The notes: generated from the letters alone by a model not told the origin. A stretch of 64,000 bases of DNA from CALGTL01 sp963579135 (GCA_963579135.1 CAUZFB010000003.1:45199-109198), one strand, 5' to 3'; counted from the first letter of the stretch, positions 1 through 8,735 are shown. Made by a program: numbers and translations.

Positions 1-426
1 GCCTACACGTCATGGGCTGGTGTGAATCGCTCTGATCTGGTCCGCATACCTTCGTACAGGCCAGGGAGAGAGGCGTCGGTCCGTATCGAGTTCCGGCAAC
101 CGGATCCCGCGTGCAATCCGTACCTGACCTTTGCCGCGATTCTCACGGCAGGTTTGGCGGGAATCGAGCAGGGCTACGAGCCTGTGGCCCCCAGCGATAG
201 GGACGTTGCGCAGATGACTGATGAAGAGCGGACGGCGCACGGTATCAGGGCGTTGCCGGCGAGCCTGAGCGAAGCGTTGGCGTTAGCCGAGCAGAGCGAT
301 GTCCTCCGAGAGGCGCTTGGCGAGCACACCTACTTGAGCTTGCTGCAGAACAAGCGCATCGAGGTTCAACGCTTCCAGGCGGCGGTCACGGATTTCGAGC
401 TGGCACGCTATTTCCCCAACCTCTAG
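1..426 (+). CDS. glnA: Glutamine synthetase, C-terminal part (5' end outside window)
   Basis: The reading frame is open from base 1 and ends at a TAG at 424-426, so this is the last ~141 residues of a longer gene. The sequence carries the late catalytic-domain signature of glutamine synthetases: NRSDLVRIPSY, then a RIEFRQPDPACNPYL block, which holds the substrate- and ATP-binding region near the C-terminus. The enzyme makes glutamine from glutamate, ammonia and ATP in the cytoplasm. The GTG at 22 is an internal codon and not a start. The subtype (GSI or another class) cannot be decided from this fragment. The assignment to the family is firm. Confidence 0.9.
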   Translation, partial: AYTSWAGVNRSDLVRIPSYRPGREASVRIEFRQPDPACNPYLTFAAILTAGLAGIEQGYEPVAPSDRDVAQMTDEERTAHGIRALPASLSEALALAEQSDVLREALGEHTYLSLLQNKRIEVQRFQAAVTDFELARYFPNL

Positions 427-573
427 CTGGCACGGGTGGATCAGAGGGGCCTGCCTGCCTAGTCTGCGCTCGGCTCAGGTGATCCTTCAGTCTCAGGCCA
501 CGGGTAAGTACGATAAGCTCGCGAGCGCACGAGAGCTATCGCTGAGCGAGGTCGGCGAGGTCTCGTGTGGCCG

Positions 574-1665
574 TCAGTCTCCCGAGTTAATGGCGACCGT
601 CTTGCCGGTTGCGGACGATTCGCGCACCGCGTCGAGCACGGCCTGAACCTGTACTCCGTCGTCGAAGTTGGGCGTCAGGGAAATGCCCTGATCCACGCTA
701 GCTTGGAAGTCTCGGACGAGACGACGGAACGCAGGGATGCGTCGGTCGGTCGCGTCAGGCAAGGGATCAAACTCGGCAGGCCGTGGCAGTGGCTGCACCT
801 CGGTGCCGATCTTTGCGCCGTGCACTACCTCTGCGGACGTCGGGTTCACGCCTGCCTGAGGCAGAACGAGCACACCGTCCGAGCCCTCGATTACGATGCG
901 AGCGCCTAAGTGGACGGGCGAAGCCGACGTGTAGGCGAACGAGCCGATGGCACCGTTGGCGAATTTCAGGTTGATCACGAACGAATCGTCGGCGTCTGCC
1001 ATCATGATGTTGCCAGCGGCATCCGTCCGTTCGGGCTTGAGTGTCGCGATCGAGGCAGACACCTCTGTGATTTCATCCACCCACCAGCGGAAGCTGTCCA
1101 GGAAGTGAGAGCCCAGCGCCCCTAGCGCGCCACCGCCGTCGGCGAGGCTCGATTGCCAGGTCATGGGGGCCACCCCTCCGGCGGTTCGGCCCAGCGCAAA
1201 GTTGGCCTGGGCGTAGAGGCTGCGAACGTCGCCGACGTAGCCTTCTTCCATCAGTCGCTTGGCTTGGAGGCGCTGCGGTGTGTAGCGGAACTCGTGGGCT
1301 ACCATGGCGGTGACGCCCTTGGCCTTCGCCGTATCGCGCATGGCCTTGGCCTGTTCGATGTTCATGGCGAACGGCTTCTCGCAGAGTACGTGCTTGCCTG
1401 CGGCGATGGCCGCGAGCGTGGGCTCGGCATGCGCGATCGGTGGGACTACGACTGCAATGACATCCACGTCGCCGCACGCTATGAGATCTCGGTAGTCGGT
1501 AAAGACGTTGGGAATCTCGAGCTCGGAGGCTGCCTTTTCGACCTTGGCAGACGTACGAGCGCAGATTGCTGAAATCTCCCACCCCTCTGCCCGGAATGCC
1601 GGGACGTGAACCGCCGCGCCGAAGCCTACGCCGATCACGCCGACGCGTAGTTGCTCGTTTGCCAT
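574..1665 (-). CDS. Gfo/Idh/MocA family NAD(P)-dependent oxidoreductase
   Basis: A 363-residue protein with an N-terminal Rossmann fold (GVIGVGFGAAVHVPAF at about residues 9-24) and the family hallmark EKP (CEKPFAMN, about residue 97), whose lysine takes part in catalysis. The C-terminal half is the alpha/beta substrate domain typical of this family. Members oxidise or reduce sugars, inositols and related polyols with NAD(P). The substrate cannot be read from the sequence. The gene runs opposite to glnA and trp and has no obvious operon partner. Start is ATG at 1663-1665; a purine-rich GAGGTAAC lies just upstream on the coding strand. Confidence 0.9.
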   Translation of the reverse strand: MANEQLRVGVIGVGFGAAVHVPAFRAEGWEISAICARTSAKVEKAASELEIPNVFTDYRDLIACGDVDVIAVVVPPIAHAEPTLAAIAAGKHVLCEKPFAMNIEQAKAMRDTAKAKGVTAMVAHEFRYTPQRLQAKRLMEEGYVGDVRSLYAQANFALGRTAGGVAPMTWQSSLADGGGALGALGSHFLDSFRWWVDEITEVSASIATLKPERTDAAGNIMMADADDSFVINLKFANGAIGSFAYTSASPVHLGARIVIEGSDGVLVLPQAGVNPTSAEVVHGAKIGTEVQPLPRPAEFDPLPDATDRRIPAFRRLVRDFQASVDQGISLTPNFDDGVQVQAVLDAVRESSATGKTVAINSGD

Positions 1666-1757
1666 GTTGTTACCTCTAGCTGATTGGGGGAGTCGCGTGG
1701 CCGTCTAGCGGGTCGGACGGGCCAATCAGGGTCGGGCGCAGCGGGACGAAGGTCACG

Positions 1758-1787
1758 TTGACAGCCCAGATGCGTCATGGGGATAAT
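1758..1787 (+). promoter_or_regulatory. Predicted sigma-70 promoter of the trp operon
   Basis: TTGACA at 1758-1763 and GATAAT at 1782-1787 with an 18-base spacer. It lies about 70 bases before the first conserved part of the T-box leader, so the transcript would contain the complete leader. Predicted by eye from consensus only. Confidence 0.55.
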
Positions 1788-1844
1788 AACGGGGTAGTGA
1801 TATTGGCTGTGACGGGGAGTAGTATACCGTCAAGCGGGGCCACA

Positions 1845-2100
1845 GAGAGCCGGGATGGGTGAGATCCGGTGCCAGCGCGAAGGTCGAATGGACCCCTGAG
1901 CCGTGGCCCGATTCCCTCGCCGAGGGAGGTAGGCGCCGCCGGGCCCGTCCCGATACAGACGGACGGCATAATCCCCCGAGACCACGGGATTGTGCCGAGT
2001 AAGGTCTTTCCAGTCATGGCCAGTGATGGGCACTGATAGAAGGATGAATATGGGTGGCACCACGGTTAATCCCGTCCCTGTTGTTGGGACGGGTTTTTTT
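1845..2100 (+). promoter_or_regulatory. Tryptophan T-box leader (riboswitch) upstream of trpE
   Basis: The leader shows conserved T-box parts in order. A Stem I base with AGAGAGCCGGGA and GGTGAGA begins at about 1845. The specifier TGG (Trp codon) sits at 1889-1891 in the context GAA-TGG-ACC, followed by CCTGAG. The T-box sequence GGGTGGCACC is at 2052-2060. The bulge TGGC at 2055-2058 is complementary to GCCA, the 3' end of a tRNA with discriminator G73, as expected for tRNA-Trp. An intrinsic terminator follows at once. Known T-boxes let uncharged tRNA stabilise an antiterminator, so low charging of tRNA-Trp would switch on trpEGDCFB. Motifs are directly visible; the Trp specificity is inferred from specifier and discriminator together. 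Confidence 0.88.
2071..2100 (+). terminator. T-box intrinsic terminator before trpE
   Basis: An 8-bp perfect stem (CCCGTCCC 2071-2078 with GGGACGGG 2086-2093) is followed by seven T at 2094-2100. This is the terminator half of the leader switch. Confidence 0.9.
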
Positions 2101-2144
2101 ATTGCCAGCGATCGGGCGGTGGCTAAGGCGAATCGAGGATTGGC

Positions 2145-3629
2145 GTGACGTACTACCCAACGATAGAAGCGTTCCGGGAGCTGGCGAAGGGGCCCGGGAA
2201 CCTGATACCGGTATACCGCGAGGTTGTTGCGGATCTCGAAACGCCGGTTTCGGCCTATCTCAAAATCGCCCGCGAGCCGCATTCGTTCCTGCTGGAGAGC
2301 GTTGAAGGCGGCGAGCGTCTGGCGCGCTACAGTTTCATGGGCACCGAGCCGTACAAGGTCGTTCGCACCGGGCCGGGTCAGCCCGACAGTGAGCAGGACC
2401 CGCTGGTTCCTGTGCAGGAGGAGCTCGAGCGTTTCGTCCCCGTGGAGGTGCAAGGCCTGCCTCGTTTTGTGGGAGGAGCCGTTGGTTTCCTCGCCTACGA
2501 GAGCGTCCATTATTTCGAGCCTCGTGTACCCGTCGCCGGGAAAGACCCCCACGGTCTACCCGAGGCGCTGTTCATGTTTACGGACGCCATGTTGGTGTTT
2601 GACCACCTGAAGCATCGTATTCAGATTGTCGCGCACGCGTTCCTCGAAGAGGGCATCGACCCCGCCGCCGCGTACGAAAAGGCGGTCTCGCGCATCGATG
2701 AGCTCGCAGATCGCTTAGCACAACCCCTGCCGGGTGCTAGCAAGCTGGTTGAGGCGGACGAAGACGGCGCTGCGATTGGCGGTCAGGTAACGGCGGAGGC
2801 GGGATCGAATAAGACCATCGCGGAGTACCACGCGATGGTGAAACGCTCTCAGGAATACATCGTCGCGGGCGACATCATTCAAGTAGTGCCCTCCCAGCGG
2901 CTTGAGGTGCAAGTGGAATCCCAGGCGTTCGACCTGTACCGGTCGCTGCGCGCGGTGAACCCGTCGCCCTACATGTACTTCCTGCACCTCGAGGATTTCG
3001 ACATCGTTGGCGCATCGCCCGAGATGCTTGTGCGCGTGGAGGATGGGCTGGTGGACACGCACCCTATCGCCGGCACGCGACGGCGTGGCGTGGACAGGGC
3101 GGAGGACGACGCTCTGGAAGAGGAGCTCAAGGCAGACGAGAAGGAACGCGCCGAGCACACCATGCTGTTGGATCTCGGGCGCAACGATATTGGCCGTGTA
3201 AGCAAGCCCGGCAGTGTGCGAGTGCCGCAGATGCTGGAGGTGGAGCGCTACTCCCACGTTATGCATCTCGTATCGCACGTGAGCGGTGACCTACGTGACG
3301 ACATGACTTGCTTCGATGCGTTGCGAGCGTGCTTCCCCGCGGGCACGGTGTCGGGGGCGCCCAAGATCCGGGCCATGGAGATCATTGCTGAGCTTGAGGG
3401 CGAGCGGCGAGGTTCATATGCTGGCGCTGTTGGGTACTTTAGTTTCTCGGGCAATATGGACACGGCGATAGCCATTCGGACCATGGTCGTCAAGGATGGC
3501 ATCGCCTACCTGCAGGCAGGCGGAGGCGTCGTGTACGACAGTGAGCCGGAGTTCGAGCGCTTGGAGTCCCTTCAGAAGGCGGGCGCGCTGCTGCGTGCCA
3601 TCGCAGAGGCCGAGCGCGGGCGCGCCTAA
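2145..3629 (+). CDS. trpE: Anthranilate synthase component I
   Basis: The 494-residue chorismate-binding enzyme forms anthranilate from chorismate with ammonia supplied by TrpG. Visible landmarks are the N-terminal LLES element (about residues 48-51), known in TrpE as part of the tryptophan feedback site; the catalytic chorismate-binding core from about residue 230; GRNDIGR near residue 345; and FPAGTVSGAPK near residue 397. Length is normal for the family. Start is GTG at 2145 with a modest GAGG upstream. First gene of the operon behind the Trp T-box, so control is probably doubled: transcript attenuation by tRNA charging plus enzyme inhibition by tryptophan. Confidence 0.96.
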   Translation: MTYYPTIEAFRELAKGPGNLIPVYREVVADLETPVSAYLKIAREPHSFLLESVEGGERLARYSFMGTEPYKVVRTGPGQPDSEQDPLVPVQEELERFVPVEVQGLPRFVGGAVGFLAYESVHYFEPRVPVAGKDPHGLPEALFMFTDAMLVFDHLKHRIQIVAHAFLEEGIDPAAAYEKAVSRIDELADRLAQPLPGASKLVEADEDGAAIGGQVTAEAGSNKTIAEYHAMVKRSQEYIVAGDIIQVVPSQRLEVQVESQAFDLYRSLRAVNPSPYMYFLHLEDFDIVGASPEMLVRVEDGLVDTHPIAGTRRRGVDRAEDDALEEELKADEKERAEHTMLLDLGRNDIGRVSKPGSVRVPQMLEVERYSHVMHLVSHVSGDLRDDMTCFDALRACFPAGTVSGAPKIRAMEIIAELEGERRGSYAGAVGYFSFSGNMDTAIAIRTMVVKDGIAYLQAGGGVVYDSEPEFERLESLQKAGALLRAIAEAERGRA

Positions 3630-3661
3630 CGGCTGCGGAATAGAATCATGGAGAGATCACC

Positions 3662-4264
3662 ATGCTACTGCTGATCGACAATTACGACAGCTTTACCTAC
3701 AACCTCTACCAGTTCCTTTGCGAATTGGGGCAGGAGGTCGAGGTCGTGCGTAACGACAAGGTGACGCTTGATGAGATCGCGGCCTGGGCGCCGGAGCGTA
3801 TCGTCATCTCTCCCGGCCCCTGCACGCCTAACGAGGCTGGTGTCTCTACCGACGTGGTGCGTCGCTTTGGGCCGAGCGTCCCATTGCTGGGCGTATGTCT
3901 GGGCCACCAGTGCATCGGGGTGGCGTACGGCGCGACGGTGGATGTTGCGGGCGAAATTATGCATGGCAAGACGAGCTTGATTCATCACGACGGGCTTGGG
4001 GTTTTCGCGGGGCTCAAGCAACCATTGGAGGGGATCCGCTACCACTCGCTGACGATCCTGCCGCGCACGATGCCCGAGGTGCTTGAGGTGACGGCGACTA
4101 CGGATAACGGCATCATCATGGGAGTGCGCCACAAGCACCATCCGGTGGAGGGTATCCAATTCCATCCGGAGTCCATCATGACTGAGCAGGGGCACGAGCT
4201 TCTGCAGAATTTCTTGGATGTACCCGCGAAGCCAGCTGAACCAACTAAGAGAGGCGCCGCCTAG
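3662..4264 (+). CDS. trpG: Anthranilate synthase component II (glutamine amidotransferase)
   Basis: A 200-residue class I glutamine amidotransferase that releases ammonia for TrpE. The catalytic triad is present: the nucleophile Cys79 in LGVCLGHQ, and His168 and Glu170 in FHPES. SPGPCTPNE, near residue 52, forms the conserved oxyanion-region loop. It begins 32 bases after trpE with GAGAG upstream of ATG. TrpG and PabA cannot be fully told apart by sequence, and in many genomes one protein serves both, but its place in the trp operon supports trpG. Confidence 0.95.
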   Translation: MLLLIDNYDSFTYNLYQFLCELGQEVEVVRNDKVTLDEIAAWAPERIVISPGPCTPNEAGVSTDVVRRFGPSVPLLGVCLGHQCIGVAYGATVDVAGEIMHGKTSLIHHDGLGVFAGLKQPLEGIRYHSLTILPRTMPEVLEVTATTDNGIIMGVRHKHHPVEGIQFHPESIMTEQGHELLQNFLDVPAKPAEPTKRGAA

Positions 4265-4265
4265 C

Positions 4266-4835
4266 ATGCAACAGACCGTCGTTCCTGTCCTGTCCACCGT
4301 TATCGACCGCACGTATACGCTTGATAACCCAGGTGCGCTTTATTCGAGCACCGAGGAGATGCTCGCCGAGCGAGGCTACGCGGTGCATCAGATCGAGCCA
4401 CCGCTTGCAGGGATGGATGGGCTGGAGTTCAGGGCAGGTTTGCGTGGCGAGCGTGACGTGGTACTCGACGCGATGCGCCGCAAGATCGGCAAGTGGTTGG
4501 TGATCGGCGGTGCATTGATGACCGTGATCACGCTGTGGGTGATGGTTTCAGGCGAGCAGCGCTACTGGGTATTCGATTGGCTGCTGACCGTCGAGGTCCT
4601 GATGGGTGGGTTCGGACTCATGCAGCTACGCAATCCGGCGGACCGGCGTCGCACGGTCGTTGAGATCGCGATGGCGGGTCAGGCCGATGGCCTGCACATA
4701 GCTGTCCACGAGGGTGTGGGCAAGGTTGAGGACGATGTCATATTCGACTGGCTGCCGGACCAACCGGTCGATATGAAGGCAGAAGAGATCGATGCCCTGG
4801 TCACAAGGGTCAGGCAAGGTGAGGCAAGCGCATGA
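4266..4835 (+). CDS. Uncharacterised two-helix membrane protein within trp operon
   Basis: A 189-residue protein not recognised as a known family. It has a soluble N-terminus of about 75 residues, two hydrophobic helices (about 77-95, rich in VIGGALMTVITLW, and about 101-121), then a soluble C-terminal domain of about 65 acidic residues. Start chosen at ATG 4266, one base after the trpG stop and 12 bases after AAGAGAGG; an earlier in-frame ATG at 4218 would overlap trpG by 47 bases and is less likely. The stop overlaps the trpD start (ATGA), so it is translationally coupled to tryptophan genes. A role in tryptophan transport or in tethering the enzymes is possible but is only a guess. Confidence 0.8.
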   Translation: MQQTVVPVLSTVIDRTYTLDNPGALYSSTEEMLAERGYAVHQIEPPLAGMDGLEFRAGLRGERDVVLDAMRRKIGKWLVIGGALMTVITLWVMVSGEQRYWVFDWLLTVEVLMGGFGLMQLRNPADRRRTVVEIAMAGQADGLHIAVHEGVGKVEDDVIFDWLPDQPVDMKAEEIDALVTRVRQGEASA

Positions 4836-5845
4836 TTCAAGAAGCATTGCAGAAGCTGACGACCGGTATGTCGCTGAGTGTCGAGGACGCCACGGCGGTC
4901 GCCGAGGAGATCATGACGGGTGAGGCCACGCCTGCCCAGATCGCGGGGTTCCTGGTGGCCTTGCGTATGAAGGGGGAATCGGTCGACGAGATCACCGGCA
5001 TGGCGAAGGTAATGCGCCAGAAGGCGCTGCACGTGCTCACGGACAGTGAAGTGCTGGACGTGGTAGGTACCGGTGGCGATGGCAGTGACACGTTCAATAT
5101 CTCCACGGCAGCGATGCTGGTGAGCGCGGCGGCAGGTGTCCCTGTTGCCAAGCACGGCAATCGCGCGGCATCCAGCAAATCAGGTGCGGCCGACATCCTG
5201 GAGTCCAACGGCGTGAAGTTGGAGCTGACGCCTGATGCCGTACGCCGATGTATTGATGAGTTGAATCTCGGCTTCATGTTCGCGCCAGCATTCCACCCGG
5301 CCATGCGGTTTGCAGGTCCTGTACGGCGAGAGCTTGGGCTCCGCACCGTGTTCAACATCCTTGGCCCGCTGACCAACCCTGCTGGCGCCGCCTACCAACT
5401 CCTTGGCGTTGGCTTCGAGGGCTATGCCGAACTGATGGCCAACGTTCTCGCGAGCCTTGGTACGAAGCATTCGTGGATCGTGCGTGGCGACGATGGGCTG
5501 GATGAGCTGACGACGACCACGACTACGCAGGTCTACGAGGTCACGGGAGGCCGCGTCAGGCATTTCGAGGTCTGCCCCGAAGATGCCGGACTGGGGCGTG
5601 TCGACCTTAGCGAGCTGCAGGCGACTGACGGTTCGGGTATCACCGCCTTGTTCCATCAGTCGCTCAGCGATGGGGCCAGCGCCGCCAAGGACATCGTGAT
5701 GCTCAACGCTGCCGCGTCCATGGTCGTCGTCGGGCGCGTGGCCGATCTCAGGGCGGGCGTCGACCTGGCCCGCGAGACGATCGACAGCGGTGCTCCGCTC
5801 CAGAAGCTTCAGGCGCTGGCCAAGCTTAGCCAGACGTTGAAGTAG
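4832..5845 (+). CDS. trpD: Anthranilate phosphoribosyltransferase
   Basis: A 337-residue enzyme joining anthranilate and PRPP, the second step of tryptophan synthesis. The PRPP-binding signature GTGGDGSDTFNIST is at about residues 79-92, followed by KHGNRAASSKSG (about 107-118), the conserved glycine-rich/anthranilate channel segment. Length matches the family. The ATG overlaps the preceding gene's TGA by four bases. Confidence 0.96.
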   Translation: MIQEALQKLTTGMSLSVEDATAVAEEIMTGEATPAQIAGFLVALRMKGESVDEITGMAKVMRQKALHVLTDSEVLDVVGTGGDGSDTFNISTAAMLVSAAAGVPVAKHGNRAASSKSGAADILESNGVKLELTPDAVRRCIDELNLGFMFAPAFHPAMRFAGPVRRELGLRTVFNILGPLTNPAGAAYQLLGVGFEGYAELMANVLASLGTKHSWIVRGDDGLDELTTTTTTQVYEVTGGRVRHFEVCPEDAGLGRVDLSELQATDGSGITALFHQSLSDGASAAKDIVMLNAAASMVVVGRVADLRAGVDLARETIDSGAPLQKLQALAKLSQTLK

Positions 5846-5850
5846 ACCAG

Positions 5851-6675
5851 GTGGAAGCGCCGAGGATGAACCTTAAGATGAGCAGCACAGGAACCATACT
5901 CGACGAAATCATCGAGGCAAAGCGGGTCGAGCTCGCTCGCCATAAAGCAGCTCTCCCCCAGGCGGAGGTAGAGGAGCGGGTCAAGACGGCTCCGTTCCCG
6001 CTGAACCTGTCCGGCGCGTTGTGGGGTGACAAAGTTCGCCTGATCGCGGAGTGCAAGAAGGCATCGCCATCCAAGGGATTGCTTTCCTCCAGCTATGATC
6101 CTGTCGCGATGGCAACGAGCTACGCTGAGAATGGCGCGGCTGCGATCTCAGTGCTTACGGAGGCCGACTACTTCCAGGGTAGTCTGGAGCATCTGAGGGC
6201 GGTGAAAGACGCCGTGGGGCCGATGAGCGTGCCTGTGCTGCGGAAAGACTTCCTGTTCGACCCTTATCAACTCTTCGAGGCGCGAGTGAACGGCGCCGAT
6301 GCCGCTCTGCTCATCGTGGCGGCGCTGGAAGAGACGCAATTGCGCGAGATGCTTGCGGTCGCCCAGAGCATCTGGCTACAGGCGTTGGTGGAAGTACATA
6401 ACGAGCGCGAGCTGGAAACGGCCCTCCGCTGTGGGGCCGAGATCATCGGTATCAATCATCGCGACCTGAAGACATTCAAGGTGGACACGTCGTTGTCGCT
6501 CAAGCTGAGGCCGATGATTCCCGAGGGGCGGCTCATCGTGGCTGAGAGCGGCATGTCGAGTGCCGAAGATGTGATGCCACTCAAGCAGGCGGGCGTCAAC
6601 GCTATCCTGGTAGGCGAAGCGTTGATGACGGCGTCCGACCCAGGCGCGAAGGTCAGGGAACTGGCGGCGGTCTAA
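5851..6675 (+). CDS. trpC: Indole-3-glycerol-phosphate synthase
   Basis: A (beta/alpha)8 enzyme that closes carboxyphenylaminodeoxyribulose phosphate to indole glycerol phosphate. Signatures (counted from 5851) are ECKKASPSKG at about 66-75, with the catalytic lysine, RKDFLFDPYQ at about 131, GINHRDLKTF at about 200 and VAESGM near 230. The start is uncertain: GTG 5851 (5 bases after trpD), ATG 5866 or ATG 5878. Relatives usually begin just before TILDEI, and ATG 5878 fits that best; GAGG at 5862-5865 could serve it. The function is not affected by the choice. Confidence 0.94.
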   Translation: MEAPRMNLKMSSTGTILDEIIEAKRVELARHKAALPQAEVEERVKTAPFPLNLSGALWGDKVRLIAECKKASPSKGLLSSSYDPVAMATSYAENGAAAISVLTEADYFQGSLEHLRAVKDAVGPMSVPVLRKDFLFDPYQLFEARVNGADAALLIVAALEETQLREMLAVAQSIWLQALVEVHNERELETALRCGAEIIGINHRDLKTFKVDTSLSLKLRPMIPEGRLIVAESGMSSAEDVMPLKQAGVNAILVGEALMTASDPGAKVRELAAV

Positions 6676-6694
6676 TGTCCGCCAGGCGAGAGAA

Positions 6695-7486
6695 ATGACA
6701 CACGTAAAGATCTGTGGATTCCAGACAGCCCAGGAGGCCATCGCGGCCGTGGATGCGGGTGCCGATGCCATTGGGCTGGTATTCGTTCCGTCCGCACGGC
6801 GTCGGCTGGAAATGACTCGAGCGAGCACATTGTTAGCGCTCCTCCGCGAGCACTACGGCGAAGCGTGCCCCGAGATCGTCGGCCTCTTCGCCGACCAGCC
6901 CGAGGCAGAGGTAGCAGAGCATATCAAGACACTCGATCTGGATTCCGTTCAGCTCTGCGGAGCCGAGGACGTTCGCTATGCCAAAGAGCTGGGTGTGCCG
7001 GTCTACAAGGTCATCGGTATCGACCCCGCTATTCCAATCTCGGCGCAGATGCCACGAATCATGGTGCTGCAGCACCGGCACCAGATGGCTGGCCACAAGA
7101 TAGTTATCGACACCAAGGTCGCCGGCGAGTACGGCGGCACCGGGCAAACGTTTGACTGGGGGATCGCGGCGGAACTCGCACGCGGCCTCGACTTCAGTCT
7201 CGCGGGCGGTCTGACGCCTGACAACGTCGGCGACGCGGTCGCTCAGGTGAAACCCTGGGGCGTCGATACCTCCAGCGGGGTGGAGAGCGACGGCGAAAAG
7301 GATCTCCAAAAGGTAGCCGCGTTTGTCAACGCGGTCCGTGCCGTGGATGGTGCGACGAGGGCTGGCCTGCTCAGCGGCCTGCCGTCGAAGCTCAAGCTTC
7401 CGTTCGTATCGGTTCCCCGCAAGGTTTCCGCCTGGTGCAGCAAACTGCTGGCTCTGCGGACCCCTACGAAGAAGGGCAAAGAATGA
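6695..7486 (+). CDS. trpF: Phosphoribosylanthranilate isomerase with basic C-terminal tail
   Basis: The 263-residue isomerase converts phosphoribosylanthranilate to carboxyphenylaminodeoxyribulose phosphate. Catalytic Cys7 lies in VKICG at the N-terminus and the catalytic Asp lies in the IDTK segment near residue 138; GGTGQTFDW and LAGGLTPDNV give the phosphate-binding loops. Family members usually end near 205-220 residues. Here about 40 extra residues follow (from GLLSGLPSK to the end), rich in Lys/Arg and hydrophobic residues, a tail not expected for TrpF. The stop overlaps the trpB start. Confidence 0.94.
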   Translation: MTHVKICGFQTAQEAIAAVDAGADAIGLVFVPSARRRLEMTRASTLLALLREHYGEACPEIVGLFADQPEAEVAEHIKTLDLDSVQLCGAEDVRYAKELGVPVYKVIGIDPAIPISAQMPRIMVLQHRHQMAGHKIVIDTKVAGEYGGTGQTFDWGIAAELARGLDFSLAGGLTPDNVGDAVAQVKPWGVDTSSGVESDGEKDLQKVAAFVNAVRAVDGATRAGLLSGLPSKLKLPFVSVPRKVSAWCSKLLALRTPTKKGKE

Positions 7487-8685
7487 TGTCCATGGACACA
7501 GGCTTTCCGGATTCTCACGGCCGGTTCGGCGCCTACGGCGGGCAGTTCGTACCGGAGACGCTGATGGTGGCACTCCAGGATCTGGTCAAGGAATACGAGA
7601 CCGCGAAGGCCGATCCGGAGTTCCAGGAGGCGCTGGCGAAGTTGCTCAAGGACTACGTGGGACGGCCGACGCCGCTGTACTTTGCTCAGCGGCTCACCGA
7701 GAGGGGCGCCGGCGCACAGATTTACCTCAAGCGTGAAGACCTTGCGCACACGGGCGCGCATAAGATTAATAACGCTCTCGGCCAGGTGCTCGTGGCCAAG
7801 CGCATGAGCAAGCAGCGGATCGTCGCGGAGACGGGCGCGGGCCAGCACGGGGTGGCCGTTGCGACGGTTTGCGCGATGCTGGGTATGCAGTGTGTCGTGT
7901 ACATGGGAACCGAGGATATGCGCCGACAAGAGCCCAACGTGTTCCGCATGCGGATGCTCGGTGCTGAGGTTCGTGGCGTCACGGCAGGCTCACGGACGCT
8001 CAAAGAAGCGGTGAGCGAGACGATCCGCGATTGGGTAACGAATGTCGACGATACGCACTACATCATTGGTAGCGCGGTCGGCCCGCACCCGTACCCGATG
8101 ATGGTCCGTGACTTCCAGACCGTGATCGGCTTGGAGTCCAAGGCGCAGATGCTTGAAGCGACTGGCCGCCTTCCCGACTACGCGGTCGCCTGTGTGGGTG
8201 GCGGGTCCAACTCGATCGGCATGTTCTACCCGTTCATCAACGAGACCAGCGTGCGACTGATAGGCGTAGAGGCAGGTGGCGAGGGTGTGGAGACCGGCCG
8301 CCATGCGGCGAGCGTTGGTGGAGGCCGCCCCGGAGTGCTGCATGGTTCTATGTCCTACATCAACCAGAATGAGGATGGGCAGATTATCGAGACGCATAGC
8401 ATCTCCGCGGGCCTCGACTACCCTGGCGTCGGCCCCGAGCACGCCTGGCTGCGCGAGACCGAGCGTGCCCAGTACGTCAACGTCACGGACGATGACGCGG
8501 TGGCTGCGTTCAAGATGACCGGTCTGCTGGAGGGCATCATCCCCGCGCTCGAGTCCTCGCACGCCATCGCCTACACCGTTGATACGCTCGCGCCTAGCCT
8601 GACGCGGGAGGAAACCATCGTCGTTTGCCTGAGCGGGCGTGGTGACAAAGACATGGGGACGGTGATGGCGCTGGAGTCGACTTAG
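7483..8685 (+). CDS. trpB: Tryptophan synthase beta chain
   Basis: The PLP enzyme condenses indole with serine to give tryptophan. It has the N-terminal FGAYGGQFVPETL motif, the PLP lysine (about residue 94) in HTGAHKINNALGQ, and the phosphate-cup GGGSNSIG near residue 240. Start chosen at ATG 7483, which overlaps the trpF stop (ATGA), giving 400 residues; the earlier in-frame codon at 7435 lies deep in trpF. TrpB normally works with TrpA, but no trpA follows: the next gene is nuoA. Confidence 0.96.
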   Translation: MMSMDTGFPDSHGRFGAYGGQFVPETLMVALQDLVKEYETAKADPEFQEALAKLLKDYVGRPTPLYFAQRLTERGAGAQIYLKREDLAHTGAHKINNALGQVLVAKRMSKQRIVAETGAGQHGVAVATVCAMLGMQCVVYMGTEDMRRQEPNVFRMRMLGAEVRGVTAGSRTLKEAVSETIRDWVTNVDDTHYIIGSAVGPHPYPMMVRDFQTVIGLESKAQMLEATGRLPDYAVACVGGGSNSIGMFYPFINETSVRLIGVEAGGEGVETGRHAASVGGGRPGVLHGSMSYINQNEDGQIIETHSISAGLDYPGVGPEHAWLRETERAQYVNVTDDDAVAAFKMTGLLEGIIPALESSHAIAYTVDTLAPSLTREETIVVCLSGRGDKDMGTVMALEST

Positions 8686-8706
8686 GGAAGTCGGTGCCCG
8701 CTTGCG

Positions 8707-8735
8707 TTGACACCCCGTCGTGGGCATTGGATGAT
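8707..8735 (+). promoter_or_regulatory. Predicted sigma-70 promoter of the nuo operon
   Basis: TTGACA at 8707-8712 and GATGAT at 8730-8735, spacer 17. It sits in the 149-base gap between trpB and nuoA, the only gap at this end of the nuo cluster. A small GAACCG/CGGTTC hairpin lies after it at about 8764-8780, without a T-run. Prediction by consensus only. Confidence 0.5.
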
